From: Anisus vortex
Taxonomy: Eukaryota; Mollusca; Gastropoda; Planorbidae
Reading direction: 5' to 3'
DNA length: 64,000 bases
Assembly (NCBI GenBank): GCA_949126835.1
Contig: OX421509.1
Span: 9,178,911 to 9,242,910 of the forward strand
Part shown: positions 36,036 through 45,762 of the stretch, in pieces
Numbering within the stretch: the stretch's first letter is position 1
Layout: every line of letters starts with the position of its first letter
Notes under the pieces: model-generated
Database searches by the model: none
What the model saw: the letters and a program-made list of their open reading frames with translations, nothing else
Told to the model about the DNA's origin: nothing
Position numbers and translations under genes: made by a program

Positions 36036-38567
36036 TTAGTGTCCGCTCTGCCGCGTGTGTCGAAAGGGGTTTTGGCCTAGGCACTGTTGCAATGTCTCGA
36101 AAGCATCAGTAGCGAGTTTGTCCCAAGATAATGGGAACGATGTGGGTGCGTTTAGCAATCTAAATAACGGACGGGTAATTTTACGGAAGTTTGGTATAAG
36201 GGTATTCTGATAGTTGCTAAATTCGCCCAGTGTTTGCCTTAGTTCGAGTCTCGTCGTGGGCAGCCTTGCATGACGGAGCTTATCTTTAATGGACATGGGG
36301 TGGGGGAGAGGTGTCTGGTTGGGGGTGGGGCGGGGCGATCCGTAGGTTGCGGGTGTAGGCAGGCAATGCGTTTGTTTACCTACAATCGGTCTTCCGAGTA
36401 GGATGTCTACTTGTAGGCCTTCTATTACGGCGGCCTCAATGGGGCCTGTAAAAAGTGCTGAGCTGAGGTTTACGAGTGCGGTCGGTAGCTGCTGAATAGG
36501 AGAGTTATGAGATGGACCTTGGAGTCGCACATAGCGTCCTGTGTAGTCGCGGGGGTCGATTTTTGATTGCGTCACTAGGGCCTCAAAGCTAAGACCGGAA
36601 TCATACGTACAAGAGGCGAGTCGGCCGTTGATTCTGACTATCTCGTCGACGTAGCTACGGGGGAATTGGTTATGTTTGTCTGCCGAGGAAATAGAGAACA
36701 CGTGGTGGACTCGATCGTAGTCACTGCTTGAGTACTGGTCACGCCCCTGATCGGCGGGTTCCTGTTCGGGAGCTAAGTGAGGGGTGGGTCTGGCGTGGCG
36801 GTGATCCCTACGTCGGGAATCTTGGAGGGGCGGAGGGGGTCTGGATTGGGATTGACCCGGTCGAAATGAGGGGACGCTGTTTGGTTTGATAAGCGGGGGA
36901 GGGTTGGCGCAGGGATTGTCTCGATAAGGCCGATGTGGCTGTGGGTGTCTCGGGCGGGAGTAAGGGGATGGTGACATTCCCGGTCTACCATTTTCCCGTC
37001 GGGAAGCGGGCGGTGGGTGAATTTTTCCGCGGGGGTGGGACGACTCTATTATGTCTCCTTTCTGTACTAGTCTTACCGGGGCATTGAAAGGGGAGGTAGA
37101 GCTAGCGATGGCGTTGTGGGCTAACGGGTAGTTGATCTCTTCCTCAATGACCTCTAATTTGGCGTGTGGGTTAGTATATGGTTTGACCTTAATGGTTCGC
37201 GGGTCGGTGACCTTCGTGGTGAGCGGTTCTAAGTTTGTACGCCCTGGAGTGTCGGCTTGCACGTCAGCGTATGAGGGGAGTAAGGTTTTGACTGTTTTGG
37301 CTTGTTCAGGGGTTGGGAGTGGACAGATTTCTACATTCTTTATGGTTTCTGTCTGCTGTAAGGGGAATGCGGTTAATGAGTCATCGGCTTTTGTTTCTTC
37401 AGCAATAGTCGTTGCTACAGGGGGTTTATTGTCACGTGGGCGCTCTATGTATCGCATTAGCAAGTTGATGGGGAACAGTTTGTCTTTGTTGCCGATCTTT
37501 ATAAGGTATTTGGTGCCTGAGAGTTTTTTCGTAACTGGGTATGGGCCTCTCCATGCTAACTGGAGTTTGTTGTAAGAGGTGGGGAGGAGCAGTAGTGCTT
37601 GATCGCCCGGAGCCAGAGAGCGTTCTTTGGCCCGCCGATCGTATAGCGTCTCCTTTTTCTCCCTCTCCTTGGCTAAGTGTTTTGAGGCGATAGAGTGGAC
37701 AGTTTTAAGCCTAGTCTGTAAGTTATTGGTGTAGGCGTAGACTGAGAGTTCTTCGGGGTGGGGGGAGGGTTTGGTCCAGGCGCCCTTGAGGCGTTCTAGT
37801 GGATCACTGGGTTGGGGACCGAGTAACATCTCATCGGGAGTGTAGCCTAAAGTAGAATGGGGGGTGGACCGATATGCGGATAGTGGGGGCAGTGTCGGGT
37901 CTTCCTGTTGGGCCCGAGGGAGTTCGTTGGCCGTGGGGGACTCCACGGGGGGGTGGGGAACAGGGTCAGGGTGCGCGTGTGTGGCCACTGAGGCTAGGGG
38001 AGGGAGAGGGAAATCGTTAACTCTGACGTATCGGCTCCCCAGGACGACATCAAATGATAAGTCGGCTCGGACCGCTAGGGTGGCCGTACCAGTGTATAGG
38101 GTTGACCTGATGTGAACCCGGGCGGTTGGGAGGGTCTCAGTTATTCCCCATGCAATTGTAATCTGGATTGACTCGCCAGTGTAGTCGGAGGGATTCACAA
38201 AGGAAGCCTTAATGATCCCCTCAGCCTGGAAACCTGAGGAGAGAAGGGCCCTGGCTCTTTTAGAGTTGATCTCTATATTTCTTTCTGTCTTGGTTTCCGG
38301 GTCGTCGGGGGTTGTAGGCCGGCCGGGGGTGCCCGCAGTGCAGAGGGTGGCGACGCAACATATTATGGGGGGGTTCTGGGAGTGATCAGGGCCTGTGTGT
38401 GCCTTGGGTTGTTGCTCACCCAACCGGTTTTCTTCTCTCTGCTCTAGTCTAAGTTCCCTGTCTAATTGTTTCTCCTCTCTAGCTATTTTTTCTAATCTAC
38501 GCTTCTCTGCTTCTACTCTAAGTCTATCTTCTCTCTGCTGCTTACGCAATAGTCTACCTTTAGCCAT
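36036..38567 (-). CDS. Mosaic pol polyprotein: PR-like, IN C-terminus, RT start, second PR, RT end
   Basis: This is an 843-codon open frame. I chose the ATG at 38567 because it has A at -3 and G at +4; the frame stays open 14 codons further upstream but without an ATG. Residues 1-56 are charged (Lys/Arg/Glu), possibly coiled coil. Residues 97-184 are a retropepsin-like domain in which the expected D-S/T-G is LSSG (108-111), so the catalytic Asp is lost; VVLG lies at 174-177. Residues 214-226 resemble the linker before integrase. Residues 230-376 match the C-terminal part of Ty3/gypsy integrase (YRSTPHSTLGYTPDE, YDRRAKERS, WRGPYPV, then FPINLL). Residues 430-505 match the start of RT (DTPGRT, then SPFNAPVRLVQKGD). 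Residues 506-611 are Pro/Arg-rich. Residues 640-728 are a second retropepsin-like domain with YDSG (655-658) and DILLGRP (721-727). Residues 771-829 match the end of RT (FSNYQNTLIPNFRKITRPLF). Integrase HHCC and D,D-35-E, RT YxDD and RNase H are missing. It probably has no replicative enzyme activity except perhaps proteolysis. Confidence 0.85.
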   Translation of the reverse strand: MAKGRLLRKQQREDRLRVEAEKRRLEKIAREEKQLDRELRLEQREENRLGEQQPKAHTGPDHSQNPPIICCVATLCTAGTPGRPTTPDDPETKTERNIEINSKRARALLSSGFQAEGIIKASFVNPSDYTGESIQITIAWGITETLPTARVHIRSTLYTGTATLAVRADLSFDVVLGSRYVRVNDFPLPPLASVATHAHPDPVPHPPVESPTANELPRAQQEDPTLPPLSAYRSTPHSTLGYTPDEMLLGPQPSDPLERLKGAWTKPSPHPEELSVYAYTNNLQTRLKTVHSIASKHLAKEREKKETLYDRRAKERSLAPGDQALLLLPTSYNKLQLAWRGPYPVTKKLSGTKYLIKIGNKDKLFPINLLMRYIERPRDNKPPVATTIAEETKADDSLTAFPLQQTETIKNVEICPLPTPEQAKTVKTLLPSYADVQADTPGRTNLEPLTTKVTDPRTIKVKPYTNPHAKLEVIEEEINYPLAHNAIASSTSPFNAPVRLVQKGDIIESSHPRGKIHPPPASRRENGRPGMSPSPYSRPRHPQPHRPYRDNPCANPPPLIKPNSVPSFRPGQSQSRPPPPLQDSRRRDHRHARPTPHLAPEQEPADQGRDQYSSSDYDRVHHVFSISSADKHNQFPRSYVDEIVRINGRLASCTYDSGLSFEALVTQSKIDPRDYTGRYVRLQGPSHNSPIQQLPTALVNLSSALFTGPIEAAVIEGLQVDILLGRPIVGKQTHCLPTPATYGSPRPTPNQTPLPHPMSIKDKLRHARLPTTRLELRQTLGEFSNYQNTLIPNFRKITRPLFRLLNAPTSFPLSWDKLATDAFETLQQCLGQNPFRHTRQSGH

Positions 38568-38609
38568 AGTAACAGAGTGAGGCGAGATTAAGATACTAGA
38601 GGCGGACAC

Positions 38610-39601
38610 AGATATAGCGAGATAGGAAAGGAAATTATAGGAGGGGTGTTGGGGTTCAGAGTTTAGCTAACGTAACACAACTCAAAATGGTACTCACCAG
38701 ACAGCAATTCCAGAATTTTACACACATACACTAACACACGTATATCCAATCATAAAGTTATCGTTTATATGGCGCTCGGCGCTGTTGGTGCAGATCTTCG
38801 GGCTGGTTAGGAATTCTCTTTCCCCGTGCCGGGACTGGATTAGCGTTTAATGTTAGTGTCTATTTTCCCGGGTTTGGATACCGGGAACTACGGCGGGTTC
38901 CTACGGGGAGGTTGACAGGGCAGTTGTCGGGTTCTCGGCGGTCTCTAGTTGTCGGGCAGGCTGATGCGGCGGCGGTGGGTCTCTCTGCTGACGTCTCGGG
39001 TGCCGGTATGTTGATGCGGGGCCAGAGGGTGGCGACCTGGCGGTTGGGGCGGCAAATCTGGCGTAATGGGGTGGCAAATTTGGTTGCTGGTGTGTCTGGG
39101 GTGACGTAGGCTGGCGTAGTGTGGCGAGCCTGGCTTAATGGGGTGAGTTGGCTGGGGTGGCGTAGATTGCTCGGAGTGGCGAATCTGGGGTGGCTTAGGT
39201 TGGCGTATCTGGGGTGCGTAGGCTGGGGTGACGTAGGCGTAGGCTGGGGTGGCGTAAGCGTAGGCTGGGGTGTCGTAGGCGTAAGCTGGGGTGGCGTAAG
39301 CGTAGGCTGGGGTGTCGTAGGCGTAGGCTGGGGTGGCGTAAGCGTAGGCTGGGGTGTCGTAGGCGTAGGCTGGGGTGGCGTAAGCGTAGGCTGGGGTGGC
39401 GTAGGCTGCGTAAAGTGGCGAGCCTGGTTTGATGGGTTGATGGATCTGGTTGCTGGCGTTGGGATGACGGGTCTGGTTGCTGGCTTAGAGTCTTTGTGTT
39501 GTAGAGAGATGAGCCCCCATCCAGGGTCGGTTTCAGAATCGGCGTAGTCCTCGGGTTGTTGCTGTTGACAGTGCGCTGAACGGCTTGAAGTTCAGATAAT
39601 C
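38610..39601 (-). other. Retrotransposon leader without recognisable gag
   Basis: About 1 kb lies between the primer-binding site and the pol frame, where gag is expected. I see no long minus-strand frame, no capsid motif and no CCHC zinc knuckle, only G/T-rich sequence and the 21-bp minisatellite. Gag appears deleted. Confidence 0.6.
39220..39412. repeat. 21/42-bp minisatellite in the retrotransposon leader
   Basis: About nine copies of a 21-bp unit (plus strand GTAGGCGTAGGCTGGGGTGGC) alternate between GTAAGC/GTAGGC and GGC/GTC variants, giving a 42-bp double unit. It lies between the primer-binding site and the pol frame, in the untranslated leader. The open frame it creates on the plus strand looks incidental. 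Confidence 0.85.
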
Positions 39602-39618
39602 CCGGATACGAGGTCCCA
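39602..39618 (-). promoter_or_regulatory. Candidate primer-binding site
   Basis: Three bases inside the 5' LTR, the minus strand reads TGGGACCTCGTATCCGG. TGG is the complement of a tRNA CCA end, and the position is right for priming minus-strand DNA synthesis. I could not match it to a specific tRNA. Confidence 0.5.
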
Positions 39619-39621
39619 CTT

Positions 39622-40908
39622 TGTCACGAGGTGGCAATTGAGAGAGGGGTAATAATGGCTGGTTGTCTTAGAGGTATGAGGTGCCGATGCTGTAGTTGAC
39701 CTGGAATATTTATTTGTTCTCTACTGGCTCGTTTAGATGTTATTTAAACACACACAGACAGACAGTTCTAAGTTAGGCAAGCAAGTCTCTGGTTACGTTT
39801 CAGGTGTTTATTTATGATTCAAATCCAATATCCAATGATGAAATACATATACTAACATGCAGGGGAGATATAATGCTTGAGATATATGCACAGGAACGTC
39901 TAACACTCAATATACTGTGTTGTTGCGGAATCCAAATTTAGGCTACGTAACTATAATGAGGAAATTACGATTACTGGCTAAGTATCTGCAAGTCCAAGTA
40001 ACAATTCGGGGGCTAGACCAAAACGATGTGTCTAGCTCGGGAGCTGGGGGAGATCTGCCTTAGTTTAGTTGGGCGGCCTTTTTCGTGGACACTAGTCACC
40101 TGACCCAAGGTTAATTTGGTTGGCTTACATTTAATTACATCCTATTCTCATTGGCTAGATTGAATATACATTTGCATAAGAAAAGCTTATTGGAGCCAAA
40201 AATGGATTGGGGGTCGGGGTTGCGAGGGGCGGAAAGGGGGGGGGGGAGAGGTCTAGATGAAAGACAATTTATACAGACGTCCTGCTGAGTGGGGGAGTTT
40301 ATCTCCCTTTGGTAGAATCTTAAGTAGTTAACTCAAGTGGCTGGGGGGGGGGGGTTTCGGGCGAGAATTAGTTACGTGTGTGCGAACTGCTGAGTGGGGG
40401 AATTTAGTCAACCGCTCAGAGAACGACCGTCTCAAAGCAATTGCATAACGTGCCGCTAAGCTGAGGGGATATAAAGGGGGGGGGTGGCGGGGACGCGAAG
40501 AGGAGGGGGTGAGTGAGGGGTCGAGTAGTGACTATCTACACATGCGTTAAAATAGCACAATATATAAATACATTAAGACATGATATGAATACATTAATAT
40601 AGCATAGGATAAAATATATACATTCTAACTAACACATTCGTACCCATTCAACCAAGATGTAGTACCAAGTTGAATCGTATTAGTCAGTAGACTCTGAATT
40701 TGGGCGTAGTACAAGAGTATAGTGAAGGGTAGAGAAACAGGTGAGAAAGAGTGATGGGGAGATGTAATTGCGTAAGGGAGGGAGAAGATAGTGACGTCAG
40801 ACTAACCTTCTCTCTATTCTAGCTAAACTTAAGCTAATCTAAGGTTCTAGTTATACACTGCTATCTATCTAAGTGCTAATAGTCACTATTAAATCCAGAA
40901 TTGTGACA
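39622..40908 (-). repeat. 5' LTR (relative to the minus-strand element)
   Basis: This 1,287-bp long terminal repeat matches 34589-35873 throughout, apart from three G-run lengths (11 vs 10, 12 vs 10, 9 vs 10). It starts TGTCACG and ends TGTGACA on the plus strand, giving a 6-bp terminal inverted repeat. In element sense it should hold the promoter. Confidence 0.93.
40267..40273 (-). promoter_or_regulatory. Candidate LTR TATA box
   Basis: The minus strand reads TATAAAT here, about 640 bp into the 5' LTR in element sense. The same motif is at 35233-35239 in the 3' LTR. AATAAA signals follow downstream in the same sense, a sensible U3-R-U5 order, but the start site is inferred only. Confidence 0.3.
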
Positions 40909-40949
40909 TATACTACTAATATATATATATATATATCTCAAAAATGGCT

Positions 40950-41240
40950 AATAAATACAACCCAATAACAGCCTGCTGCAACGCTCAGATAAACATAAAG
41001 ACAAAAACACTTTCCTTATCCCTTATGCGAGAACAAATGCAAATAAGTACTCTTTCTTCCCGAGTGGCATCCGGGCATGGAATGGGTTGTCTGAACAAAC
41101 CGGGAAAACCAGTAACTTAACATCATTCAAAACATTAACAAAGATGCAAGACTGGACTCAGACCACGGATGAGAGCGTAGGACGCAATAATGTTCTTTAT
41201 AGGAGGAGCGTCTGTAATGTATACTGTATAAGATAAGATG
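40950..41240 (+). mobile_element. LINE-a 3' end: ORF2 C-terminus and tail
   Basis: One frame stays open through KDKNTFLIPYARTN, KYSFFPSGIRAWNGLSEQT and TSFKTLTKMQDW before a stop in TATAAGATAA. The SFFPSxIRxWNxLP phrase is the usual C-terminal end of non-LTR retrotransposon reverse transcriptase proteins. The tail ends in TAAGA-type repeats. It is 5'-truncated, as is normal for LINEs, and starts about 40 bp past the LTR element. Confidence 0.75.
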
Positions 41241-41683
41241 TATTAATTCCATATTCTGCTCAGCTAAAGTCTATGCATGCATAATGCATATAACAGGAGT
41301 ATGTCTCGAATCATTCCAAGACATTCTGTACAGTAAATATAATATGTCTTCTATGTTGTTGTTGGTCTTATGTGGTATTTATATAAAACACGTTATTGAA
41401 AGGACGCTTCTAACATTTTTATAAAGAGTGTCAGTGATACTTAGATAACAAAAGGTCAATGACGTCAAAGCGAGGATTCGGTGAATTTCAATGTATTAGA
41501 TTTAATGCTTGTTGAATTCATTTATTTAAAGAAAAATTTGTAAAGATTAATTAACAATTTCATACACTCAATGAAATAATAAATTATTTTTTTTTGAAAT
41601 AATTAAATTACGAAATAATTAATTATGAAAAAGGTTATGAAATAAAAAGTTATGAAATAATACTGAACTAATGTATATACAAT

Positions 41684-42273
41684 AATGGACAAGTCTTAAC
41701 GTGTATGCATGCATAAAAGGTCACGTGCAAAAACATTTCCGTTCTTATTCGATCATTTTCTACGAAACAATGTCTGTGTGCTACTTTACTAATTGTACTC
41801 AAATTTGTTGGGGATTAAAATTTATTTCATTTCCAATAGATGTTCACAAAGCAAAACAATGTATTGTGAAAGTCAGAAGTGAATAATCACCTTTTTAAAA
41901 TATCAAACTTATTGCTTAATGCAAAAGAATTTTTGTTATTCGTTTTTATGAATTTACGCATTTTGTTTTTTAATAACCAAGAAAACGCAACTCTTGACTC
42001 ATTTATTTTGTAAACAAATAAAAATTTAACGTCACGCGACTAACACTTGAGTATTAATGATCGCCTGTTCACTTTTGATGTTAAAAACGGATTCCTCATA
42101 ACTAATATTGTATCCTTTGTATAATTCTGAAAGACTAGAACTGGCCGTCGAGGTTGAAATCAATTGTCAAACACCAGGAAAAGCATGCTTTTTTTGTTAT
42201 TAGTTTAAAAATAGAACTGGAAGTTCACGAACATTTGGGTTCAAAAGTTCACGCCTCATTAAGACTTGTCCAT
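41684..42273. mobile_element. Candidate TIR element family D
   Basis: ATGGACAAGTCTTAA at the left recurs as its exact reverse complement TTAAGACTTGTCCAT at the right, about 590 bp apart. The AT-rich interior has no convincing frame. A second, truncated copy of the left 110 bp is at 23515. TA-type target duplication is possible but not clear. Confidence 0.5.
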
Positions 42274-42443
42274 ACACGATTTAAAAAAAAGAAGTCAATA
42301 TTTGTATGAATTAAAACCATCAACGCCATAAATATAATAATATTTTAAAAGATAGTTTTAATGAATGTTAAAGGGATTGTGAGGAATTTAGACGTTTCCT
42401 CCATTTTCTATTGGCTATATTTTGTACGAAGTAGAAAGTAAAG

Positions 42444-42712
42444 TATCCTTCGGACCAAACTGATTATATGGCTGGTAAAAAAGCGTTCACCAGTTTCTGT
42501 GGCCACGGCATACGAAGGAATGTGTGGCCAGCACAATGCCCAGCCGCCCTTTTAATTTACTCCAACCAGTTTCAGGTGCCCACCAGAGCTGGGTACACTC
42601 AGGGGCAATGGGGCATCCTCAATTCCCGGGAAAAAAATCCTAGTCTGCACCAGGATACGAACCCAGGACCTTCGGATCGCCAGTCGAACGCGCTCGGCCA
42701 CCGCTCTCTCCG
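42444..42712 (-). mobile_element. SINE-A copy
   Basis: Reverse copy from AAGTATCCTTCGGACCAAAC to the head GTCGAACGCGCTCGGCCACC. Confidence 0.75.
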
Positions 42713-42837
42713 CCTCTAAGTTAACTCCTTCTTCTTCTTTATTCCCTCTATCAAAGAAGCTAGACTCAAGAACTCCCTCCATTGGGGGGGGGAGGGGGAG
42801 TAGGGGAGTGGGCGTGGAAACAAATACTATTCTTGAC

Positions 42838-42892
42838 CAAGGATTCGAATCCAGGACCTTCGGTGCGCCAGCCGAACACGCCACCGCACAAC
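42838..42892 (-). mobile_element. SINE-A head fragment
   Basis: AAGGATTCGAATCCAGGACC to GCCAGCCGAACACG, which is the tRNA-like head only. Confidence 0.55.
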
Positions 42893-43321
42893 CCCCCCCC
42901 CCCCCCTCCCCATAAAATATTTAAACAAAACAGTATATTTAATACAAAGCTAAAAAAAAAAGCTGTCGCGTGTTCACAGCAGGTACTGTATATGTTGTGT
43001 TAAAAAACAAAAACGAAAAAAAAAGCACACACTCGTTACGGTACACAGCAGTTGACGAGACTATTTTTACCTGCGCACGACAGGAGGGGAGGGGGATGGC
43101 GGCCAGTCTTGTCGTCCTTGGGCGCGCAGCGGAAACACGATGTATTTTAGGGAAGACACGAGTCAACCGGAAATGGGAATGACCATCTAAATCACTCTTT
43201 TTTTATATATATAATTTATATTTAATTGGGAAGGGGAGTTGGGGAGAAAAAAAACGGTGTGGGGGTGTGATGGTATTTGGGGGGGGGGGGGGGGATCAAT
43301 CAGCTAGATCTGAGTTTGCAA

Positions 43322-43652
43322 AGCTATGTGTATGAGACCCAGTTCTATGTGTATGAGACCCAGTTCTATGTGTATGAGACCCAGTTCTATGTGTATGAGA
43401 CCCAGTTCTATGTGTATGAGACCCAGTTCTATGTGTATGAGACCCAGTTCTATGTATATGAGACCCAGTTCTATGTGTATGAGACCCAGTTCTATGTGTA
43501 TGAGACCCAGTTCTATGTGTATGAGACCCAGTTCTATGTGTATGAAACCCAGTTCTATGTGTATGAGACCCTGTTCTATGTGTATGAGACCCAGTTCTAT
43601 GTGTATGAAACCCAGTTCTATGTGTATGAGACCCTGTTCTATGTGTATGAGA
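43322..43652. repeat. 21-bp minisatellite, about 16 units
   Basis: Unit TATGTGTATGAGACCCAGTTC; variants carry GTATATG, GAAACC and CCTG. One plus-strand frame would encode YVYETQF repeats, but all frames are open by periodicity. Confidence 0.93.
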
Positions 43653-43696
43653 CACATCTTGACACCCCTATTCCTATCAAACTTCTATACCACCGA

Positions 43697-43742
43697 GTCC
43701 AGGGGTCGGCAACCTACGGCACGCGTGCCACAGATGACACAC
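43697..43742 (+). mobile_element. Partial hAT-like MITE, left end
   Basis: CCAGGGGTCGGCAACCTACG, then GCACGCGTGCCA, matches the left end of the element at 54163. It begins directly after the 21-bp minisatellite, and no right end is visible. Confidence 0.5.
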
Positions 43743-43924
43743 TATTATGATGAGATCCGGGCTAATAGACAATTGCAATAACTGTTGCGCATGCCCGAGA
43801 AGCCTAGAGTTCTGTCCTCCTTCATAGACGCACGAAGTCGCACCATTTTTGTCGGCTGTCGTTCATTAATTTACTTGTCGTCCATATCTGTGTATTATTA
43901 ATAAAGTATATTTTACCATAGGCC

Positions 43925-44112
43925 ATAGACTATAATTAGATGGACCGCTTGCTCTAGTTTTAGAGCTTATATCAACTTTTTTTCCGTGCGCAACCAATAA
44001 GGCTGTCTTAAATTACTTCTACGCTCCTCGTTGTTTCTTAAATGTTTCCGCTTTTAACATCTTTCGATTTTAATTTTAATTTTTCATTGAGAAAATCGAA
44101 GCGATTCAATAA
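43925..44112 (-). mobile_element. TIR element family C, copy 3, truncated
   Basis: Inverted orientation: it starts CATAGACTATAATTAGATGG, CCGCTTGCTCTA and carries the reverse of the GTGCGC and AATGTTTCCGC interior. The far end is lost where a SINE-A copy begins. Confidence 0.55.
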
Positions 44113-44114
44113 AA

Positions 44115-44357
44115 CTGATCATAGGGCCGTTGAAGCAGCGTTCACCCAGTTTCTGTGGCCACGGCATACTAGGTGATTGTGGGCCAGCACAATGCACAGC
44201 TTCCTTTTACTTTACCCACAACTAAGTTCAGAGGTGGGTAGACTCAGGGACACCCTCCAGACACCGGGAGAAAAAAATCCTAACCTTCACCAGAATTCGA
44301 ACTCAGGACCTTCGGGTACGACATTCGAACGCGCTGCTGCTGGTCCACCGTGCCTCA
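44115..44357 (-). mobile_element. SINE-A copy
   Basis: Starts at CTGATCATAGGGCCG inside a family C TIR element and ends near ACCGTGCCTC. It has interrupted the TIR element. Confidence 0.7.
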
Positions 44358-44425
44358 TCCCTTTCTTTGTTTTTTTTTCTTCTTCTTCTTCTTCTGCCCT
44401 TTCGTCCTTGAGGAACAGGCGCCGA

Positions 44426-44608
44426 TTATCGACGTCTGTGGTCCTGCCTAGGACATAGGCCACCAACAAGGGTCCTCCAGGCATCTCTATCATGGGCCAG
44501 TCTCTCCAGCTTCCCCCAAGTAAGGCCAAATTCCTTGGCATCTGCTTCTACATTTCTGCGCCAAGTGTTCCTCGGTCGACCTCTTTTCCGCTTTCCCTGA
44601 GGGTTCCA
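44426..44608 (-). mobile_element. LINE-c ORF2 C-terminus
   Basis: An uninterrupted minus-strand frame reads GKRKRGRPRNTWRRNVEADA, then TWGKLERLAHDRDAWRTLVG, GLCP and stops at 44426-44428. GRPxxTWRR..D...W......A.DR..W...V..LC is a very common end of invertebrate RTE/ingi-like LINE proteins. Upstream sequence is T-rich and unrelated, so it is 5'-truncated. Confidence 0.75.
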
Positions 44609-45497
44609 GTTTTTTTTTAGCGCCCACTAATTTATCTTTTGTACTGGATCGCGACTCGGCAGTTGGGGAAATTTCTAGAATTGTCAGAAATAATTTTTTT
44701 TTACCACAGATTAAGTTGGACAGAAGTAAAAAAAAAAAATCAACTTTGAAAAAAAATTTTCCAAAAGACTTCGCCGACTGAATTTATCATGATGTCATTT
44801 GAATTTCAGTAAAGATGGCAGCGTGTACCCAAAAACGAAAACAAAAACTAATCAGCATGTGTCATCAATGACATCTGGGATGTAACTTACTGCGTCATTG
44901 CGTCATTCTAGATGTCATATTGAAATCAAAGCAATAATTGGCAATATTACATAGTTGCAAACCGCTTTTCCATCAAAAAATGTCTCCCAAGTCATCAAAA
45001 GATGGTTTTCAAGTCGCCATGTCATTACAGATTTCTTCGAGTTACCCGAAGATAAAACAGTCAATCATTTCATTGTTTACCCTTCATTTAACTTTACTAT
45101 AATATTTATGTACAACAACACACACAAAAAATCAACCACGAGACGGTTAGTCCTCATCCTGCACGAGGCGGAGACGAGATTACACGCATATCATCAAGGG
45201 TTAAAAAAACAAAAAACGAGATTTTAACGAGCTAGCAGAAGTAAACAAGTAGGTCACGGTCCGGCTCGATTTCATTTCTGCTCACCTGAGAAGCATTTCC
45301 GTTTCAAGTTTAAGGAGAAGATAACCCAGTTCAGTGAATGGTTCAACTGATCATCATCTATCGAGGCATGATTATTATTGAGGAGAATTATTATGTCATT
45401 TAATAGCTGAATGATTTCCTCGCTTACTTTCAACTGATAAAGTAATAAGGTACTCCATTACTTTGGGAAGTCTTCTTGCGTTTGTTCAGATATTATA

Positions 45498-45762
45498 TAA
45501 AGTATCCCGTCGGACCAGATTGATCCATAGGGCGGATGAAGCAGCTGATATAATGCATCAGTTTCTGCATCCATGACATACTAGTGGATTGTGTGGCAAG
45601 TACAATGCCCAGCCGCCTTTACTTCGCCCCCAAACAAAATGTCAGGTTCCCATCAGAGCTGGGTAGACTCAGGAACACTATCAAGTTCCGGGAGAAAATC
45701 GTAGCCTCCACCAGAATTCGAACCCAGAACCTTTGGATCTTCTGTCGAGCGCGCTGCGGTGT
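45498..45762 (-). mobile_element. SINE-A copy
   Basis: Reverse copy from AAAGTATCCCGTCGGACCAG to AGAATTCGAACCCAGAACC and the degenerate head. Confidence 0.7.

Larger units (their letters stand above)
34589..40908 (-). mobile_element. Young Ty3/gypsy-type LTR retrotransposon, internally deleted
   Basis: Two direct LTRs of 1,285 and 1,287 bp bound a 3.75-kb interior. Both begin TGTCAC and end GTGACA, and the insertion is flanked by a 5-bp target duplication TATAC (34584-34588 and 40909-40913). By eye the LTRs differ only in the lengths of three poly-G tracts, so the insertion is very recent. Coding sense is the minus strand: the 5' LTR is 39622-40908, followed by a primer-binding-site candidate, a ~1-kb leader with a minisatellite, one long mosaic pol frame, a short polypurine tract and the 3' LTR. 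Integrase-type sequence precedes RT-type sequence, as in Gmr1-like Ty3/gypsy elements. No Gag, integrase core, RT active site or RNase H is visible, so it should be non-autonomous and moved in trans. Confidence 0.93.

Noticed and set aside
37132..39547. Plus-strand frames of 60-147 codons within the LTR element
   Set aside because: Antisense shadows of the pol frame or products of the 21-bp leader repeat.
43277..43781. Frames of 150+ codons on both strands over the 21-bp repeat
   Set aside because: Same periodicity effect; the non-repeat ends are not protein-like.
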